In this document: piece after piece, positions 36,801 to 46,502 of the stretch
How positions within the stretch are numbered: the first letter of the stretch is position 1
Layout: each line of letters opens with the position of its first letter
Assembly (NCBI RefSeq): GCF_002165255.2
Contig: NZ_CP028561.1
Span: 2,356,001-2,420,000, forward strand
DNA: 64,000 nt
Origin: Acinetobacter sp. WCHA45
Lineage (GTDB): Bacteria > Pseudomonadota > Gammaproteobacteria > Pseudomonadales > Moraxellaceae
Reading direction: 5' to 3'
Program-made: the position numbers and the translations under genes
The notes under the pieces: generated by a model
What the model was told of the DNA's origin: nothing
Databases searched by the model: none
Seen by the model: the letters and a program-made list of their open reading frames with translations, nothing else

Positions 36801-37560
36801 AGTCACCGCCTCCGCCACAACTGCTACAGCTACTGCCACAACTGGATGAAGATGATGATTGATCTTGCATATATTTTGCAAAATCTTGAGTCATTTGCGC
36901 CAGTTCAAACGATTGTCCATTTTCCCAACCCAACACCTGATCAACCGCAAATAGTCGTGGCAATTGCATCGTATTGCTTGGATTATATCCATGTAACATA
37001 CAGCTATATTTCCAAGCTTCAAATAATTGCTTTGCTTGTGCTTCTGGTCTCGTTGTTCCGTCATAAGGGCTATGATGCAACGTTCGACCTATGGTTTGCT
37101 CACATAATTGCTGATACTGGATCGGATATTGCAACATCACATGCCATAAAGCATCGACTGCATGTGAAGGCATGGCATAGGCTTGTTTTTGCATCACGTG
37201 TAATGCCAAATAATCCTTAAATCCAAGTTCAATCAGCCGACGTTGTTTTAAGCTCAGTTCGGGATATTGTTGTTTTAATTTATTCCAAAATATTGGATCA
37301 ATGTTGAGTTGCTCAATCTTCTCTAATTTATTCCTTCGAGTCTTGGCGATCAAAACATAGTTTAAAACAATAATTGTCCATATTAATGGGAGTAAAACCC
37401 AAGCGGTAAAGATCTGCTGTTGCCAGCTATACATGAGCAGTAAGACTAAAATCGGCAGGATCATCCAGCGTGTTTTTATCATCGGTTGCTGGCGTTCTAA
37501 TTTGAGTAATGCATCAAGCATGCTGGAAGTCTGTTCTTCCTGATTTGTTTTTATTTTCAT
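36799..37560 (-). CDS. GRDP-like membrane protein with Ser/Cys/Gly tail
   Basis: 253 residues. Two hydrophobic helices (about 31-48 and 52-72) precede a cytoplasmic domain with the motifs MPSHAVDALWH (130-140), an internal QQLC and LHHSP (161-165), which match the DUF1399/GRDP domain (plant glycine-rich domain-containing proteins). The C-terminus is a striking low-complexity tail, six Ser then C-G-S-S-C-S-S-C and GGGGD (about 235-253). The start codon at 37560 has a 10-bp inverted repeat immediately upstream and no clear SD; an internal Met at residue 14 is a possible alternative start. Function is unknown in bacteria. Confidence 0.7.
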   Translation of the reverse strand: MKIKTNQEEQTSSMLDALLKLERQQPMIKTRWMILPILVLLLMYSWQQQIFTAWVLLPLIWTIIVLNYVLIAKTRRNKLEKIEQLNIDPIFWNKLKQQYPELSLKQRRLIELGFKDYLALHVMQKQAYAMPSHAVDALWHVMLQYPIQYQQLCEQTIGRTLHHSPYDGTTRPEAQAKQLFEAWKYSCMLHGYNPSNTMQLPRLFAVDQVLGWENGQSFELAQMTQDFAKYMQDQSSSSSSCGSSCSSCGGGGD

Positions 37561-37590
37561 ACTGTCATCTTAAGAACAAAAGATGACAGT
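37561..37590 (-). promoter_or_regulatory. Perfect inverted repeat abutting a start codon
   Basis: ACTGTCATCT and AGATGACAGT (10-bp arms, 10-base spacer) lie immediately before the ATG at 37560 on the minus strand. They could form a hairpin in the mRNA leader or an operator for a dimeric repressor. Confidence 0.55.
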
Positions 37591-37605
37591 TATATGACAT
37601 TAAAA

Positions 37606-37626
37606 CCTCCCAATAATTATGGGAGG
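37606..37626 (-). terminator. Hairpin after Spo0M gene
   Basis: CCTCCC/GGGAGG stem with 9-base loop followed by TTTTAAT on the minus strand. Confidence 0.65.
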
Positions 37627-37641
37627 CATCGATGATATAGA

Positions 37642-38388
37642 TTATCCTATTTTTAACAAACGGCGAATTTGTTGCGTCACTTGACCCACATCCAATTGCT
37701 GATTTGGAAGTGTCATCGTCAATAGCTGATCTGAACGCAAAGTTCGATCCACTTCTAACATCACATGCGTTTGATGTGCTTCTGCAACAAATGACACTTC
37801 GACCTCATTAAAACCGCTGAACAGATGTGAAGAAACAAACTCTAATTCTTGGTAGCAACCAATGGTTGATCGAAAATTACGTGCCGTGAGTTGTCCTTTT
37901 TCTACATCGACACTCGATAAGACAAAACCACATTGTTGCATTGCTTGTAAAAACACTTGCATGGTTAGTGTGGGTAACACACTTAAATAATCACGATCAG
38001 TTGCATCTAGCCCCCAATCAACATCCATATGTGTATTGATCCAAACGCGAGTCCCATTACGGCGACAAGAAACTTCAGTAATAGGCGTTTCATATGGGAT
38101 TTGCATCGTAAATGGAATATGATGGGATTGATGTGCAGCTAATAAAAAATTTGAACTGATTAACCACTGATCCAAAATCAAAGGTTGATTAAATTCATGA
38201 TCCCCTGACTCAACTTCGGCGATGGTCATCAATTGTAAATACAAACTATTGATTTCTTTATCAGATGAGCCGCCTTTAAAACTAATTTCCCCTTCTAATG
38301 TTCCACCCGCTTGTAAAGTTGGATTATGCAAATGCGTTTCTACAGTTACCCCTTGAATACCCAAACTTGACATCATTTTTTTAAACAT
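37642..38388 (-). CDS. Spo0M-family arrestin-like protein
   Basis: 248 residues, start ATG 38388 (MFKKMMSSLGIQGVTVETHL). Reads as Spo0M: early beta-sandwich GVTVETHLHNPTLQAGGTLEGEISFKGGSSDKEINSLYLQL, then PFTMQIPYETPI, and INTHMDVDWGLDATDRDYLSV. In Bacillus it is named for sporulation, but it is widespread in non-sporulating bacteria as an arrestin-like scaffold of unclear role. Adjacent to the GRDP-like gene on the same strand, but with a hairpin and inverted repeat between them. Confidence 0.88.
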   Translation of the reverse strand: MFKKMMSSLGIQGVTVETHLHNPTLQAGGTLEGEISFKGGSSDKEINSLYLQLMTIAEVESGDHEFNQPLILDQWLISSNFLLAAHQSHHIPFTMQIPYETPITEVSCRRNGTRVWINTHMDVDWGLDATDRDYLSVLPTLTMQVFLQAMQQCGFVLSSVDVEKGQLTARNFRSTIGCYQELEFVSSHLFSGFNEVEVSFVAEAHQTHVMLEVDRTLRSDQLLTMTLPNQQLDVGQVTQQIRRLLKIG

Positions 38389-38439
38389 ATTTCAACCCTT
38401 TTGAATTATTTTGTTAAATCTATAACTGGCTACTTATTT

Positions 38440-39873
38440 TTAAAGTGCTTCATCCCCAGCGATTTGAAGCTTGCCATCTGCTATTTCGTTCATAAATTGC
38501 TGATAATCATTCAAATTGCGCTCAGCATATTGCATGGCATACTCTTGCAAAACATCTACAATCTTGTTGCCTTCACCTAGATAGCCCATCAAAACATCGG
38601 CATTACCAGATTTTGCATGTGCATGCGCCAACGCTAAGCCACAACTTTCAGCATATTCATAAAAATATTCGTCATCCATATCTGTTAAATCCACAGAAAT
38701 CTTCATATCTCTAAGCTGACGGATGTGGAAATGTTTATCTAATGTAGAAAATCCTAAGAAGATATCACTAGCAGCCTGCATTAATTGTTGACCATGAATG
38801 ACTCGCTCACCTTCATGTTCTACCTTATCTTTGAAAAGTGGACTAAGTATTGAAGGATTCGCTTCTTTCATTTGTAATATCAATGGCTCTCGATCTGCAT
38901 CTTGAAACAGCGCAACAGCAGAGCGTGTGCCAACACTTCCAACCCCAACCACTTTGAGTGCAACGTCTGTGCGTTGATAACGATCAAATAAAACTTGTCG
39001 ATCATATTTCAATGAATCACGATACTGTCTAAAAAACTCATCAACATTTTTGTTGAATGGTTCATTTAACTTTGGATGCCAAAGCAAAGGTTCATCATCA
39101 ATAAAGTGTCGAAAACCCGTCTCTTTGTCCTGCTGGGTCAGTTTAGGCAAAACCGAGTGGGCATTTCTTTTTTGTGCTGAATCAAGATGCTTCTCTCGCT
39201 TCTTTCTCAGTTTTCGACATTCCGTATTTTCTAACAACCTACTGGCATCGACTTTGTCATACCAAACTTGTAGCGGTGATAATTCAGTATTTTGCAGTAG
39301 ATGTTGGCGATAACTATTCAGCATGGTTTTAATGGCTTTTAAACCGACTTTATCAGCAAGATCAATATCACGTGCTGCAATTACAAAACTAGTTGCTAAA
39401 CGTTTTAAATCCCACTCAAATGGCGCAACTAAAGTTTCGTCAAAATCATTAATTCCAAATAACAGATTACGTTCAGGACTAGCAAAACCACCAAAATTGC
39501 TTAAATGACAATCCCCACAAATTTGCTGGAATAAACCTGAGTTAAACTGCTCCCATGCTTGATCAAACAACATTAAAGAAGGCATACCACGATAATAGGT
39601 AAATGGAGAAACACTCATACGTTTTGCACGAATCGGCTTAAGCTGCTCTAAACGTCCTTGGTTACTCCAATCATAAATATTTAAAGCCGTTAGACCTTTA
39701 GGGCGTTGCGATAGTTGTGACAACTGTTCACGTGAAACTTTTTGACGTTGCGCTTTTCCTAATTTAAAACCTTCTTTTTTTGTCAGTAACTTACCTTGAT
39801 AACTATGCCGAGTAAGATCAATGCAGTCTTCTGTCCAAAGTTGTTTTGGCAGTTTAATTTGTTGTTTTTTCAT
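38440..39873 (-). CDS. DUF2252 family protein
   Basis: 477 residues starting MKKQQIKLPKQLWTEDCIDL. Matches the DUF2252 family by motifs ICGDCHLSNFGGF and LLFGINDFDETLVAPFEWDLKRLATS, an APH/kinase-like HxDxxxxN type core, and GVGSVGTRSAVALF. Activity is uncertain. The C-terminus ends in NLNDYQQFMNEIADGKLQIA. Transcribed leftward; 51 bases separate it from the Spo0M gene, possibly co-transcribed. Confidence 0.88.
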   Translation of the reverse strand: MKKQQIKLPKQLWTEDCIDLTRHSYQGKLLTKKEGFKLGKAQRQKVSREQLSQLSQRPKGLTALNIYDWSNQGRLEQLKPIRAKRMSVSPFTYYRGMPSLMLFDQAWEQFNSGLFQQICGDCHLSNFGGFASPERNLLFGINDFDETLVAPFEWDLKRLATSFVIAARDIDLADKVGLKAIKTMLNSYRQHLLQNTELSPLQVWYDKVDASRLLENTECRKLRKKREKHLDSAQKRNAHSVLPKLTQQDKETGFRHFIDDEPLLWHPKLNEPFNKNVDEFFRQYRDSLKYDRQVLFDRYQRTDVALKVVGVGSVGTRSAVALFQDADREPLILQMKEANPSILSPLFKDKVEHEGERVIHGQQLMQAASDIFLGFSTLDKHFHIRQLRDMKISVDLTDMDDEYFYEYAESCGLALAHAHAKSGNADVLMGYLGEGNKIVDVLQEYAMQYAERNLNDYQQFMNEIADGKLQIAGDEAL

Positions 39874-39937
39874 AACACCCCCGACATAAATTCAGTAGTG
39901 TTATAACAATAAATTGAATGGATCAGATAAATAATTT

Positions 39938-40204
39938 TTATTTTTCACTCAATTTATGATTTTTGTCATGTGCCTTTTGTTTTTGCACATACTTTTTTGC
40001 TGCATAATAAATCAGCATTGCAAAAGGTAAAATTAAAAATAATGCGCCGACACCAAAAACAATATAAGCAAAATAAACATTGGCGATGAGAAAAAAAGCG
40101 CCGTATGGTAGAAGTTGTCCCACCAATTCACCAAAAAATGCTGCGCAAACCTGTTTACATTTTGGCTGTTTGCTAGGTTCGTTTTCCTGTGGATGATCTT
40201 TCAT
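39938..40204 (-). CDS. Small membrane protein, hypothetical
   Basis: 88 residues from ATG at 40204 (an upstream TTG would add four). Two hydrophobic segments (about 24-44 and 47-66) flanked by a Lys/Gln/Glu-rich head and Lys-rich tail (AAKKYVQKQKAHDKNHKLSEK). I do not recognise it. 64 bases upstream of the DUF2252 gene. Confidence 0.6.
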   Translation of the reverse strand: MKDHPQENEPSKQPKCKQVCAAFFGELVGQLLPYGAFFLIANVYFAYIVFGVGALFLILPFAMLIYYAAKKYVQKQKAHDKNHKLSEK

Positions 40205-40293
40205 TTTTATATCCAATTATTGATCTTCTTATTATTCAACATGTTAAACATATTAAAACTGTAATATGTTTAACATTTTTCTATATTTTTTGA

Positions 40294-40944
40294 TTAAATC
40301 GACCAGTCCTGAATTTCCCAGCCCTGTTCGCGTGCCAGCTTCTCCAAACGATCATCAGGATTCACTGCAATTGCATGGGTCGCATATTCAAGCAGGAAAC
40401 GATCATTGATTGAATCTGAATACGCCCAAGACTCATCAACTGCTCTTCCCTGTAACCATTGATCTAAACGAGCAAGCTTACCTTTCTGATAACAAGGTAA
40501 ACCTGTCACCTTACCCGTATACTTCCCATCAAGAACTTCGGCATTGGTGGCAATAATTTCAGTAATACCAAATTCACGAAAAATCGGAGCCGTAATAAAA
40601 TCACTGGTTGCAGTAATCCCAACAATCGCATGACCTAAATCTTGATGCTTTTTAATTGCATCAAAACCTTTCGGACGCATTTGGGGGCGAATCACTTTTT
40701 GCATAAACAACTGGTGTAGGTCAGTTAAATAAGTATTGTCATGCTTGGTCAAAAATTCAAAGACAAATTCGTTATAGGCAATCGGATCAAGTTGTCCTGC
40801 CTTATAGTCCTCGTAGAATTTATTATTCATTTGACGATGATGAACTGGATCAACCAAACCTTCATTCACTAAAAACTCACCCCATGAGTGGTCAGAATCG
40901 GTATTTAACAGGGTGTGATCTAAATCAAACAAAGCCAATTTCAT
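40294..40944 (-). CDS. HAD-IB family phosphatase
   Basis: 216 residues from ATG at 40944 (ATG at 40956 adds MSIY and is also possible). Haloacid dehalogenase motifs: nucleophile DLDHTLLNTD near the start, a Thr in VGITATSDF as motif II, and DSINDRFLLEYATHAIAVNP as motifs III-IV. It belongs to the PSP-like HAD-IB group; the substrate is not visible. It diverges from rppH; the same HAD-rppH-ptsP neighbourhood is known in Pseudomonas. Confidence 0.85.
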   Translation of the reverse strand: MKLALFDLDHTLLNTDSDHSWGEFLVNEGLVDPVHHRQMNNKFYEDYKAGQLDPIAYNEFVFEFLTKHDNTYLTDLHQLFMQKVIRPQMRPKGFDAIKKHQDLGHAIVGITATSDFITAPIFREFGITEIIATNAEVLDGKYTGKVTGLPCYQKGKLARLDQWLQGRAVDESWAYSDSINDRFLLEYATHAIAVNPDDRLEKLAREQGWEIQDWSI

Positions 40945-41127
40945 ATAAATGCTCATTTAAATGCAAATTAAAGAAAAAAAACGTAAATCTATTTCCGTAA
41001 GTGACTAAAAATTCGTTAAGATCATAGCAATTTTAAACATTTTACTTTGACCTTTTTCGAGTTGGACGTGAAGAGTGACTGTCCCCGAGATCAAAGTCAA
41101 CGATATAGAGAAAATTTAGGTAGCCAA

Positions 41128-41598
41128 ATGATCGATTCAGAAGGTTTCCGACCCAACGTCGGGATCATTTTGGCAAACGATGACGGACAAGTTTTATGGG
41201 CAAAACGCATTGGTCACAATGCTTGGCAATTTCCACAAGGAGGGATCCAGTTTGGAGAAACCCCTGAACAGGCACTTTATCGTGAACTGAGAGAAGAAGT
41301 CGGTTTATTGCCCGAACACGTCCAAATAGTAGCGCAGACTAAAAGTTGGCTGCGTTATCGTTTGCCACATCGGTACATTCGGTCAGATTCTGATCCGGTA
41401 TGTATTGGACAAAAGCAAAAGTGGTTTTTACTGAAATTAACGGCATCGCCGCATCATATTCAGTTAAATCTATCAGACCCACCCGAGTTCGATCAATGGC
41501 AATGGGTGAGTTACTGGTATCCATTAGGTCAAGTAGTGAACTTCAAAAGAGATGTTTACCGCAGAGCCATGATGGAGTTGTGTTTACAATTACCGTAG
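41128..41598 (+). CDS. rppH: RNA pyrophosphohydrolase RppH
   Basis: 156 residues from the ATG at 41128 ([17 protein letters not shown]), the usual RppH N-terminus, with AGG seven bases upstream; the open frame extends earlier only through a TTG. Nudix box at [24 protein letters not shown] has the catalytic glutamates. RppH removes pyrophosphate from 5' triphosphate mRNA and starts decay. It is followed 98 bases later by ptsP on the same strand. Confidence 0.95.
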   Translation: MIDSEGFRPNVGIILANDDGQVLWAKRIGHNAWQFPQGGIQFGETPEQALYRELREEVGLLPEHVQIVAQTKSWLRYRLPHRYIRSDSDPVCIGQKQKWFLLKLTASPHHIQLNLSDPPEFDQWQWVSYWYPLGQVVNFKRDVYRRAMMELCLQLP

Positions 41599-41696
41599 CG
41601 TTAATCGTCAACAAATCATCACTTTAAGCAATGATTTTTGATCATAGAGCTGTTATAACTAGACCGATAACGATTTATAAATTGGAGTAAACATCC

Positions 41697-43991
41697 ATGT
41701 CAAACATGCAACTCGACACGCTTAGACGCATTGTGCAAGAAATTAATGCGTCCGTCAGTTTGCATGATTCTTTAGACATTATGGTCAATCATGTGGCTGA
41801 AGCGATGCATGTCGATGTATGTTCCATTTATTTATTGGATGAACGAAATAAACGCTATGTGCTCATGGCTTCAAAAGGTTTAAAACCTGAAGCTGTTGGA
41901 CATGTTTCTTTGAGTGTTGGTGAAGGTCTCGTCGGTTTAGTCGGTAACCGTGAAGAAATTGTAAACTTAGATAACGCACCTAAGCATGAACGCTTTGCTT
42001 ATTTGCCTGAAACAGGTGAAGAGCTATTTAACTCATTTCTTGGCGTACCCGTGATGTATCGCCGTAAAGTGATGGGCGTTTTAGTTGTTCAAAATAAAGA
42101 ACCTCAAGACTTTAGTGAAGCGGCTGAATCATTTCTCGTTACTTTATGTGCGCAACTCTCAGGGGTAATTGCCCATGCACATGCGGTCGGAAATATTGAT
42201 GTTTTCCGCAAACCAACGAGTGGTTCATCTTACAAAACCTTCCAAGGGGTTTCAGGTGCTGGAGGGATTGCATTAGGTCGCGCCATCGTGCTCTATCCCC
42301 CAGCCGATCTTGCTGCAATTCCCGATCGTGAAGCTGAAGATATCAGTGATGAACTCGACCTATTAGATCAAGCGATTGCTGCGGTACGTTTAGAGATCCA
42401 ATCTTTAGATGAGAAAATGCAAGACTCATTGATGTCAGAAGAACGTGCGTTATTTAGCGTGTTCTTGCGGATGTTAGATGAAAATGCCTTACCAAGTGAG
42501 ATTAAAGATCACATTCGTGCAGGCAGTTGGGCACAAGGTGCGGTGCGTAAAGTCATTGACAAGCATGTGGCGCTGTTTGCACAAATGGAAGATGACTACC
42601 TGCGTGAACGGGTTTCTGACCTTAAGGACTTGGGACGGCGCATTTTGGCCTGCCTACAGGAGGCGGATTCCAGCCATCGTGAACTTAGCCCAGACAGTAT
42701 TTTAATTGGTGAAGAAATTAGTACGGCGGCTTTAGTTGAACTTCCTGTTGATAAAATCGCTGCGATTGTGACTTCTGAAGGCGCTGCCAATTCACACATG
42801 GTAATCGTGGCACGCGCTCTGGGGATTCCAACCGTTGTGGGTGTCACCGAATTGCCAATCAACACCCTTGATGACATCGAGATGATTGTCGATGCCTATC
42901 AGGGGCGTGTCTTTGTCAATCCGCCGCGCCGCTTACGCCAGCGTTATAAGGAAGTCCAGAAAGAAGAAGAGCAAATCGCCAAAGATTTGAAGCAATATGA
43001 AACCAAAGATGCGATTACACCTGATGGTGTCTCTATTCCTTTATTCGTAAATACAGGTTTGATGATTGACGTTGTTCGTGGCGTGCAACGTGGTGCGAAA
43101 GGTGTTGGTTTATATCGCAGCGAAATTCCGTTCATGCTACGCGAACGATTCCCAGGTGAAGAAGAACAACGTGCCATCTATCGTCAGCAGTTGAGCCATT
43201 TTGCCAATAAGCCCGTGATTATGCGAACTCTCGATATCGGTGCGGATAAAGATTTGCCTTATTTTAGTATTGAAGAAGAAAACTCGGCATTAGGTTGGCG
43301 TGGTCTACGCTTTACTCTGGATCACCCTGAAATTTTCTCAGCGCAAATCCGTGCCATGCTAAAAGCTAGTATTGGTTTGAATAATTTGCATATTTTGTTA
43401 CCGATGGTGACAAGTGTCAGTGAAGTTGAAGAAGTCTTGTATCTGTTGGAACGAGACTGGTTAGCTGTACAAGAAGAAGAACAAGTCAAAATCACTAAGC
43501 CTAAAATTGGGATCATGGTTGAAGTACCGAGTGTACTTTTACAAATTGGTGAGTTTGCTGAGCTGGTCGACTTCTTTTCAGTTGGTTCCAATGACTTAAC
43601 CCAATATTTATTGGCTGTTGATCGTAACAATCCTCATGTAGCTAACGTATATTCGCACTTTCATCCGTCTGTCTTACGTGCTTTAAACCGTTTAGTAGAA
43701 GATTGTCATATCTATCAAAAACCAGTCAGTGTCTGTGGTGAAATGGCAGGAGATCCATTATCTGCCATTCTACTGATGGCGATGGGTTTCAATACACTTT
43801 CCATGAGTTCTAGTAATATATTAAGAGTTCGTAAAGCGATTTGTCATGTCCCAATGAGTGATGCAAAACAACTCTTAGACGATGTTTTACACATGAATAA
43901 CCCTCTGGTCATTAAAAGTTGGCTTGAACACTACTTTAAAACGCATGGTCTTGCAGATATGGTTAAATCAAATCGTTTGGTCAGTGCCTAG
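41697..43991 (+). CDS. ptsP: Phosphoenolpyruvate-protein phosphotransferase PtsP (EI-Ntr)
   Basis: 764 residues. An N-terminal GAF domain (about 1-160, with SVGEGLVGLVGNREEIVNL) is fused to the enzyme I core. The phosphorylated histidine is His367 in EGAANSHMVIVARALGIP; the PEP-binding part shows TLDIGADKDLPYF, MVEVPSVLL and SVGSNDLTQYLLAVDRNN. PtsP starts the nitrogen-related phosphotransferase chain (EI-Ntr to NPr to EIIA-Ntr). Ends in a terminator hairpin. Assignment is firm. Confidence 0.95.
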   Translation: MSNMQLDTLRRIVQEINASVSLHDSLDIMVNHVAEAMHVDVCSIYLLDERNKRYVLMASKGLKPEAVGHVSLSVGEGLVGLVGNREEIVNLDNAPKHERFAYLPETGEELFNSFLGVPVMYRRKVMGVLVVQNKEPQDFSEAAESFLVTLCAQLSGVIAHAHAVGNIDVFRKPTSGSSYKTFQGVSGAGGIALGRAIVLYPPADLAAIPDREAEDISDELDLLDQAIAAVRLEIQSLDEKMQDSLMSEERALFSVFLRMLDENALPSEIKDHIRAGSWAQGAVRKVIDKHVALFAQMEDDYLRERVSDLKDLGRRILACLQEADSSHRELSPDSILIGEEISTAALVELPVDKIAAIVTSEGAANSHMVIVARALGIPTVVGVTELPINTLDDIEMIVDAYQGRVFVNPPRRLRQRYKEVQKEEEQIAKDLKQYETKDAITPDGVSIPLFVNTGLMIDVVRGVQRGAKGVGLYRSEIPFMLRERFPGEEEQRAIYRQQLSHFANKPVIMRTLDIGADKDLPYFSIEEENSALGWRGLRFTLDHPEIFSAQIRAMLKASIGLNNLHILLPMVTSVSEVEEVLYLLERDWLAVQEEEQVKITKPKIGIMVEVPSVLLQIGEFAELVDFFSVGSNDLTQYLLAVDRNNPHVANVYSHFHPSVLRALNRLVEDCHIYQKPVSVCGEMAGDPLSAILLMAMGFNTLSMSSSNILRVRKAICHVPMSDAKQLLDDVLHMNNPLVIKSWLEHYFKTHGLADMVKSNRLVSA

Positions 43992-44002
43992 AAAATAACT
44001 AG

Positions 44003-44022
44003 GGCATCCTTTCAAGGATGCC
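44003..44022 (+). terminator. Hairpin after ptsP
   Basis: GGCATCCTT/AAGGATGCC with a tight loop (TC) and T-rich tail; likely an intrinsic terminator. Confidence 0.72.
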
Positions 44023-44405
44023 TTTACATAACTGCAACAGGTGAAAAACCTCCTGTTTTTATATATGAGCATACAAGCTGAATTTGGGAGTTGATTATAC
44101 AATTACCCTTAACGAACTATTCAATTCCCTTTAATTGGTTATTTTAATGGGACTTTTTCAAATTTTAACAATTTATTGCTCAACAATTCTCATTGCCACA
44201 TTTAAGATTTAAACAGCTTCAATCGGATAAAGCATTTATGACATCAACTTTAATCCATTGGAAAAAAAACTTTCATCAATCTAGAGTAAAAATACAACGG
44301 ATGTAAACCACATCATTACAAATCAATTTAGGCATCTTCATTTTTGATACCCATTTTGTAGCCGATACGGTTAAACATTCATATCTTTGAACGGTCAAAC
44401 AGTTC

Positions 44406-44430
44406 AGATGACCCAGCTCACAGGTCATCT
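44406..44430 (+). promoter_or_regulatory. Inverted repeat in the catalase leader
   Basis: AGATGACC and GGTCATCT, 8-bp perfect arms with a 9-base centre, lie 16 bases before the ATG at 44446 and next to the GGAGAT ribosome-binding site. It could be an operator or RNA hairpin; no specific regulator's consensus is recognised. Confidence 0.45.
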
Positions 44431-44445
44431 TGATGGAGATAGAAC

Positions 44446-45966
44446 ATGAGCCAAGACGATAAAAAATGTCCTTATAGCCACTTAACCACTGATTTTGGTG
44501 CACCCGTGGTGGATAATCAAAATAGTATGACAGCAGGTGCTCGGGGTCCTTTATTAGCCCAAGATTTATGGCTAAATGAAAAACTTGCCAACTTTGTCCG
44601 TGAAGTGATTCCTGAACGTCGTATGCACGCTAAAGGTTCTGGTGCATTCGGTACATTTACAGTTACCCATGATATTACTCAATATACTCGCGCTAAAATC
44701 TTTAGCGAAATCGGCAAAAAAACAGAAATGTTTGCTCGTTTTACCACGGTTGCAGGTGAACGTGGCGCAGCGGATGCTGAACGAGATATTCGTGGTTTTG
44801 CCTTAAAATTTTATACTGAAGAAGGTAACTGGGATATGGTAGGTAATAATACCCCTGTATTCTTCTTACGTGATCCACGCAAATTCCCAGATCTCAACAA
44901 AGCAGTAAAACGCGACCCAAAAACCAATCTACGCAGTGCTACCAATAATTGGGATTTCTGGACTTTATTGCCAGAAGCCCTGCATCAAGTCACAATTGTA
45001 ATGTCAGATCGCGGTATCCCTGCTAGCTACCGACATATGCATGGTTTTAGTAGTCATACCTATAGCTTCATTAATGCAGCCAATGAACGTTTCTGGGTGA
45101 AATTCCACTTTAGAACGCAACAAGGAATTAAAAACCTAACTGATGCAGAAGCTGGTGAACTGGTGGGTCAAGACCGTGAAAGCCATCAACGCGATTTATT
45201 CGATGCCATCGAACGTCAAGACTATCCAAAATGGACGCTTTTCGTACAAATCATGCCAGAACAAGATGCTGAGAAAGTTCCATATCATCCATTCGATTTA
45301 ACTAAAGTTTGGCCTCATGGCGACTATCCACTGATTGAAGTTGGTGAGTTTGAACTCAATCGCAACCCTGAAAACTTCTTTCTGGATGTGGAACAGTCAG
45401 CCTTTGCACCAAGTAACTTAGTACCAGGTATTAGCGTTTCACCTGACCGTATGTTGCAAGCACGCCTATTTAACTATGCGGATGCGCAACGTTACCGTTT
45501 AGGCGTGAACTATCAACAAATTCCAGTGAATGCTGCTCGCTGCCCTGTTCACAGTAATCACCGTGATGGTCAAGGTCGCATTGATGCCAACTATGGTGGT
45601 TTACCACATTATGAACCTAACAGCTTCGGCCAATGGCAAGAACAGCCGCAATACAAAGAACCACCATTGAAAATCAATGGCGATGCAGACTTCTGGGATT
45701 ATCGTGAAGATGATAATGACTACTTCAGTCAACCTCGTGCCTTGTTCGAGTTAATGACACCTGAACAGCAAGATGCCTTATTTGGCAATACAGCACGCGC
45801 GATGGGCGATGCGTTGGACTTCATCAAATATCGTCATATCCGAAACTGCTATGCTTGCCACCCTGCTTATGGCGAAGGTGTTGCTGCAGCCCTAGGACTT
45901 ACTGTTGCAGACGCTCAAGCAGCACGTGAAACAGATCCAGCCCGTCATTTACCAAGCTTTCTTTAA
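44446..45966 (+). CDS. Monofunctional haem catalase (clade 3-like)
   Basis: 506 residues, typical for small-subunit haem catalases. It dismutates hydrogen peroxide. Key residues: distal His in [12 protein letters not shown], Asn in [11 protein letters not shown], proximal Tyr in [14 protein letters not shown]. No signal peptide, so cytoplasmic. The start ATG at 44446 follows GGAGAT. Acinetobacter species usually annotate such enzymes as katA or katE; I do not choose. Followed by a strong terminator. Confidence 0.95.
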   Translation: MSQDDKKCPYSHLTTDFGAPVVDNQNSMTAGARGPLLAQDLWLNEKLANFVREVIPERRMHAKGSGAFGTFTVTHDITQYTRAKIFSEIGKKTEMFARFTTVAGERGAADAERDIRGFALKFYTEEGNWDMVGNNTPVFFLRDPRKFPDLNKAVKRDPKTNLRSATNNWDFWTLLPEALHQVTIVMSDRGIPASYRHMHGFSSHTYSFINAANERFWVKFHFRTQQGIKNLTDAEAGELVGQDRESHQRDLFDAIERQDYPKWTLFVQIMPEQDAEKVPYHPFDLTKVWPHGDYPLIEVGEFELNRNPENFFLDVEQSAFAPSNLVPGISVSPDRMLQARLFNYADAQRYRLGVNYQQIPVNAARCPVHSNHRDGQGRIDANYGGLPHYEPNSFGQWQEQPQYKEPPLKINGDADFWDYREDDNDYFSQPRALFELMTPEQQDALFGNTARAMGDALDFIKYRHIRNCYACHPAYGEGVAAALGLTVADAQAARETDPARHLPSFL

Positions 45967-45984
45967 ACCCTAAAACATCTAAAT

Positions 45985-46010
45985 AAAAAGCCATCTGCGG
46001 ATGGCTTTTT
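45985..46010 (+). terminator. Terminator of the catalase gene
   Basis: Stem AAAAAGCCATC/GATGGCTTTTT with TGCG loop and T-run. Confidence 0.93.
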
Positions 46011-46058
46011 TTATGAACTTAGGTAACAATTTAGTCAATCTCTTATAGAAAAATAATC

Positions 46059-46502
46059 ATGTCAAAACAATTAGATCAACTCATTCAAAGCTGCTATAAC
46101 CTGATCTTATTCGATGGCGTGTGTGTTATTTGCTCAGCATGGGCAAATTTTATGATCAAGCATGATCTACGTTATCAATTCAAACTCGTTTCTGTGCAAT
46201 CAGATTTGAGGCAACAGATCTTAAAAAAGTACCATTTCCCAACGGACCATTTTGAAACCATGCTCTTACTTGAGAAGGGGCAATTATTCACTGAACCAAC
46301 AGCTTTCTTACGTGTGATGGAATCCCTTGATTTTCCTTACAATACATTACGATATGGCAAGTTTGTTCCAAAATTTGTACGTGACTTTACTTATCGACGT
46401 ATTGCCCTTAATCGTTATCAACTTTTTGGTAAGACTGAAGATTGTTATGTGATTCAAGCAAGTGATAAACAGCATTTTTTATTAGATCATGTTTTAAGAT
46501 GA
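46059..46502 (+). CDS. DCC1-family thiol-disulfide oxidoreductase-like protein (DUF393)
   Basis: 147 residues. The N-terminal motif FDGVCVICS is the DCC/CxxC hallmark of DUF393 proteins, which have a thioredoxin-like fold; RFAMI-like rest is replaced by LTFYRRIALNRYQLFG. The activity is likely thiol chemistry but the partner is unknown. The stop TGA overlaps the next gene's ATG (ATGA, 4-base overlap), so they are translationally coupled. Confidence 0.87.
   Translation: MSKQLDQLIQSCYNLILFDGVCVICSAWANFMIKHDLRYQFKLVSVQSDLRQQILKKYHFPTDHFETMLLLEKGQLFTEPTAFLRVMESLDFPYNTLRYGKFVPKFVRDFTYRRIALNRYQLFGKTEDCYVIQASDKQHFLLDHVLR

Larger units (their letters stand above)
43992..44445. other. Intergenic region before the catalase gene
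   Basis: 454 bases without a credible gene. It has a terminator for ptsP at its left end, AT-rich sequence with no clear consensus promoter, and an 8-bp inverted repeat near the right end (44406-44430) by the catalase start. Confidence 0.6.

Noticed and set aside
39050..39313. Opposite-strand frame inside the DUF2252 gene (87 codons)
   Set aside because: Fully covered by a well-supported gene on the other strand; Cys/Ser/Phe-rich translation typical of antisense shadow.
36799..39873. A new multi-gene system made of the GRDP-like, Spo0M-like and DUF2252 genes
   Set aside because: Adjacency only; terminator and inverted repeat separate the first two. Kept as a weak observation, not as a claimed system.
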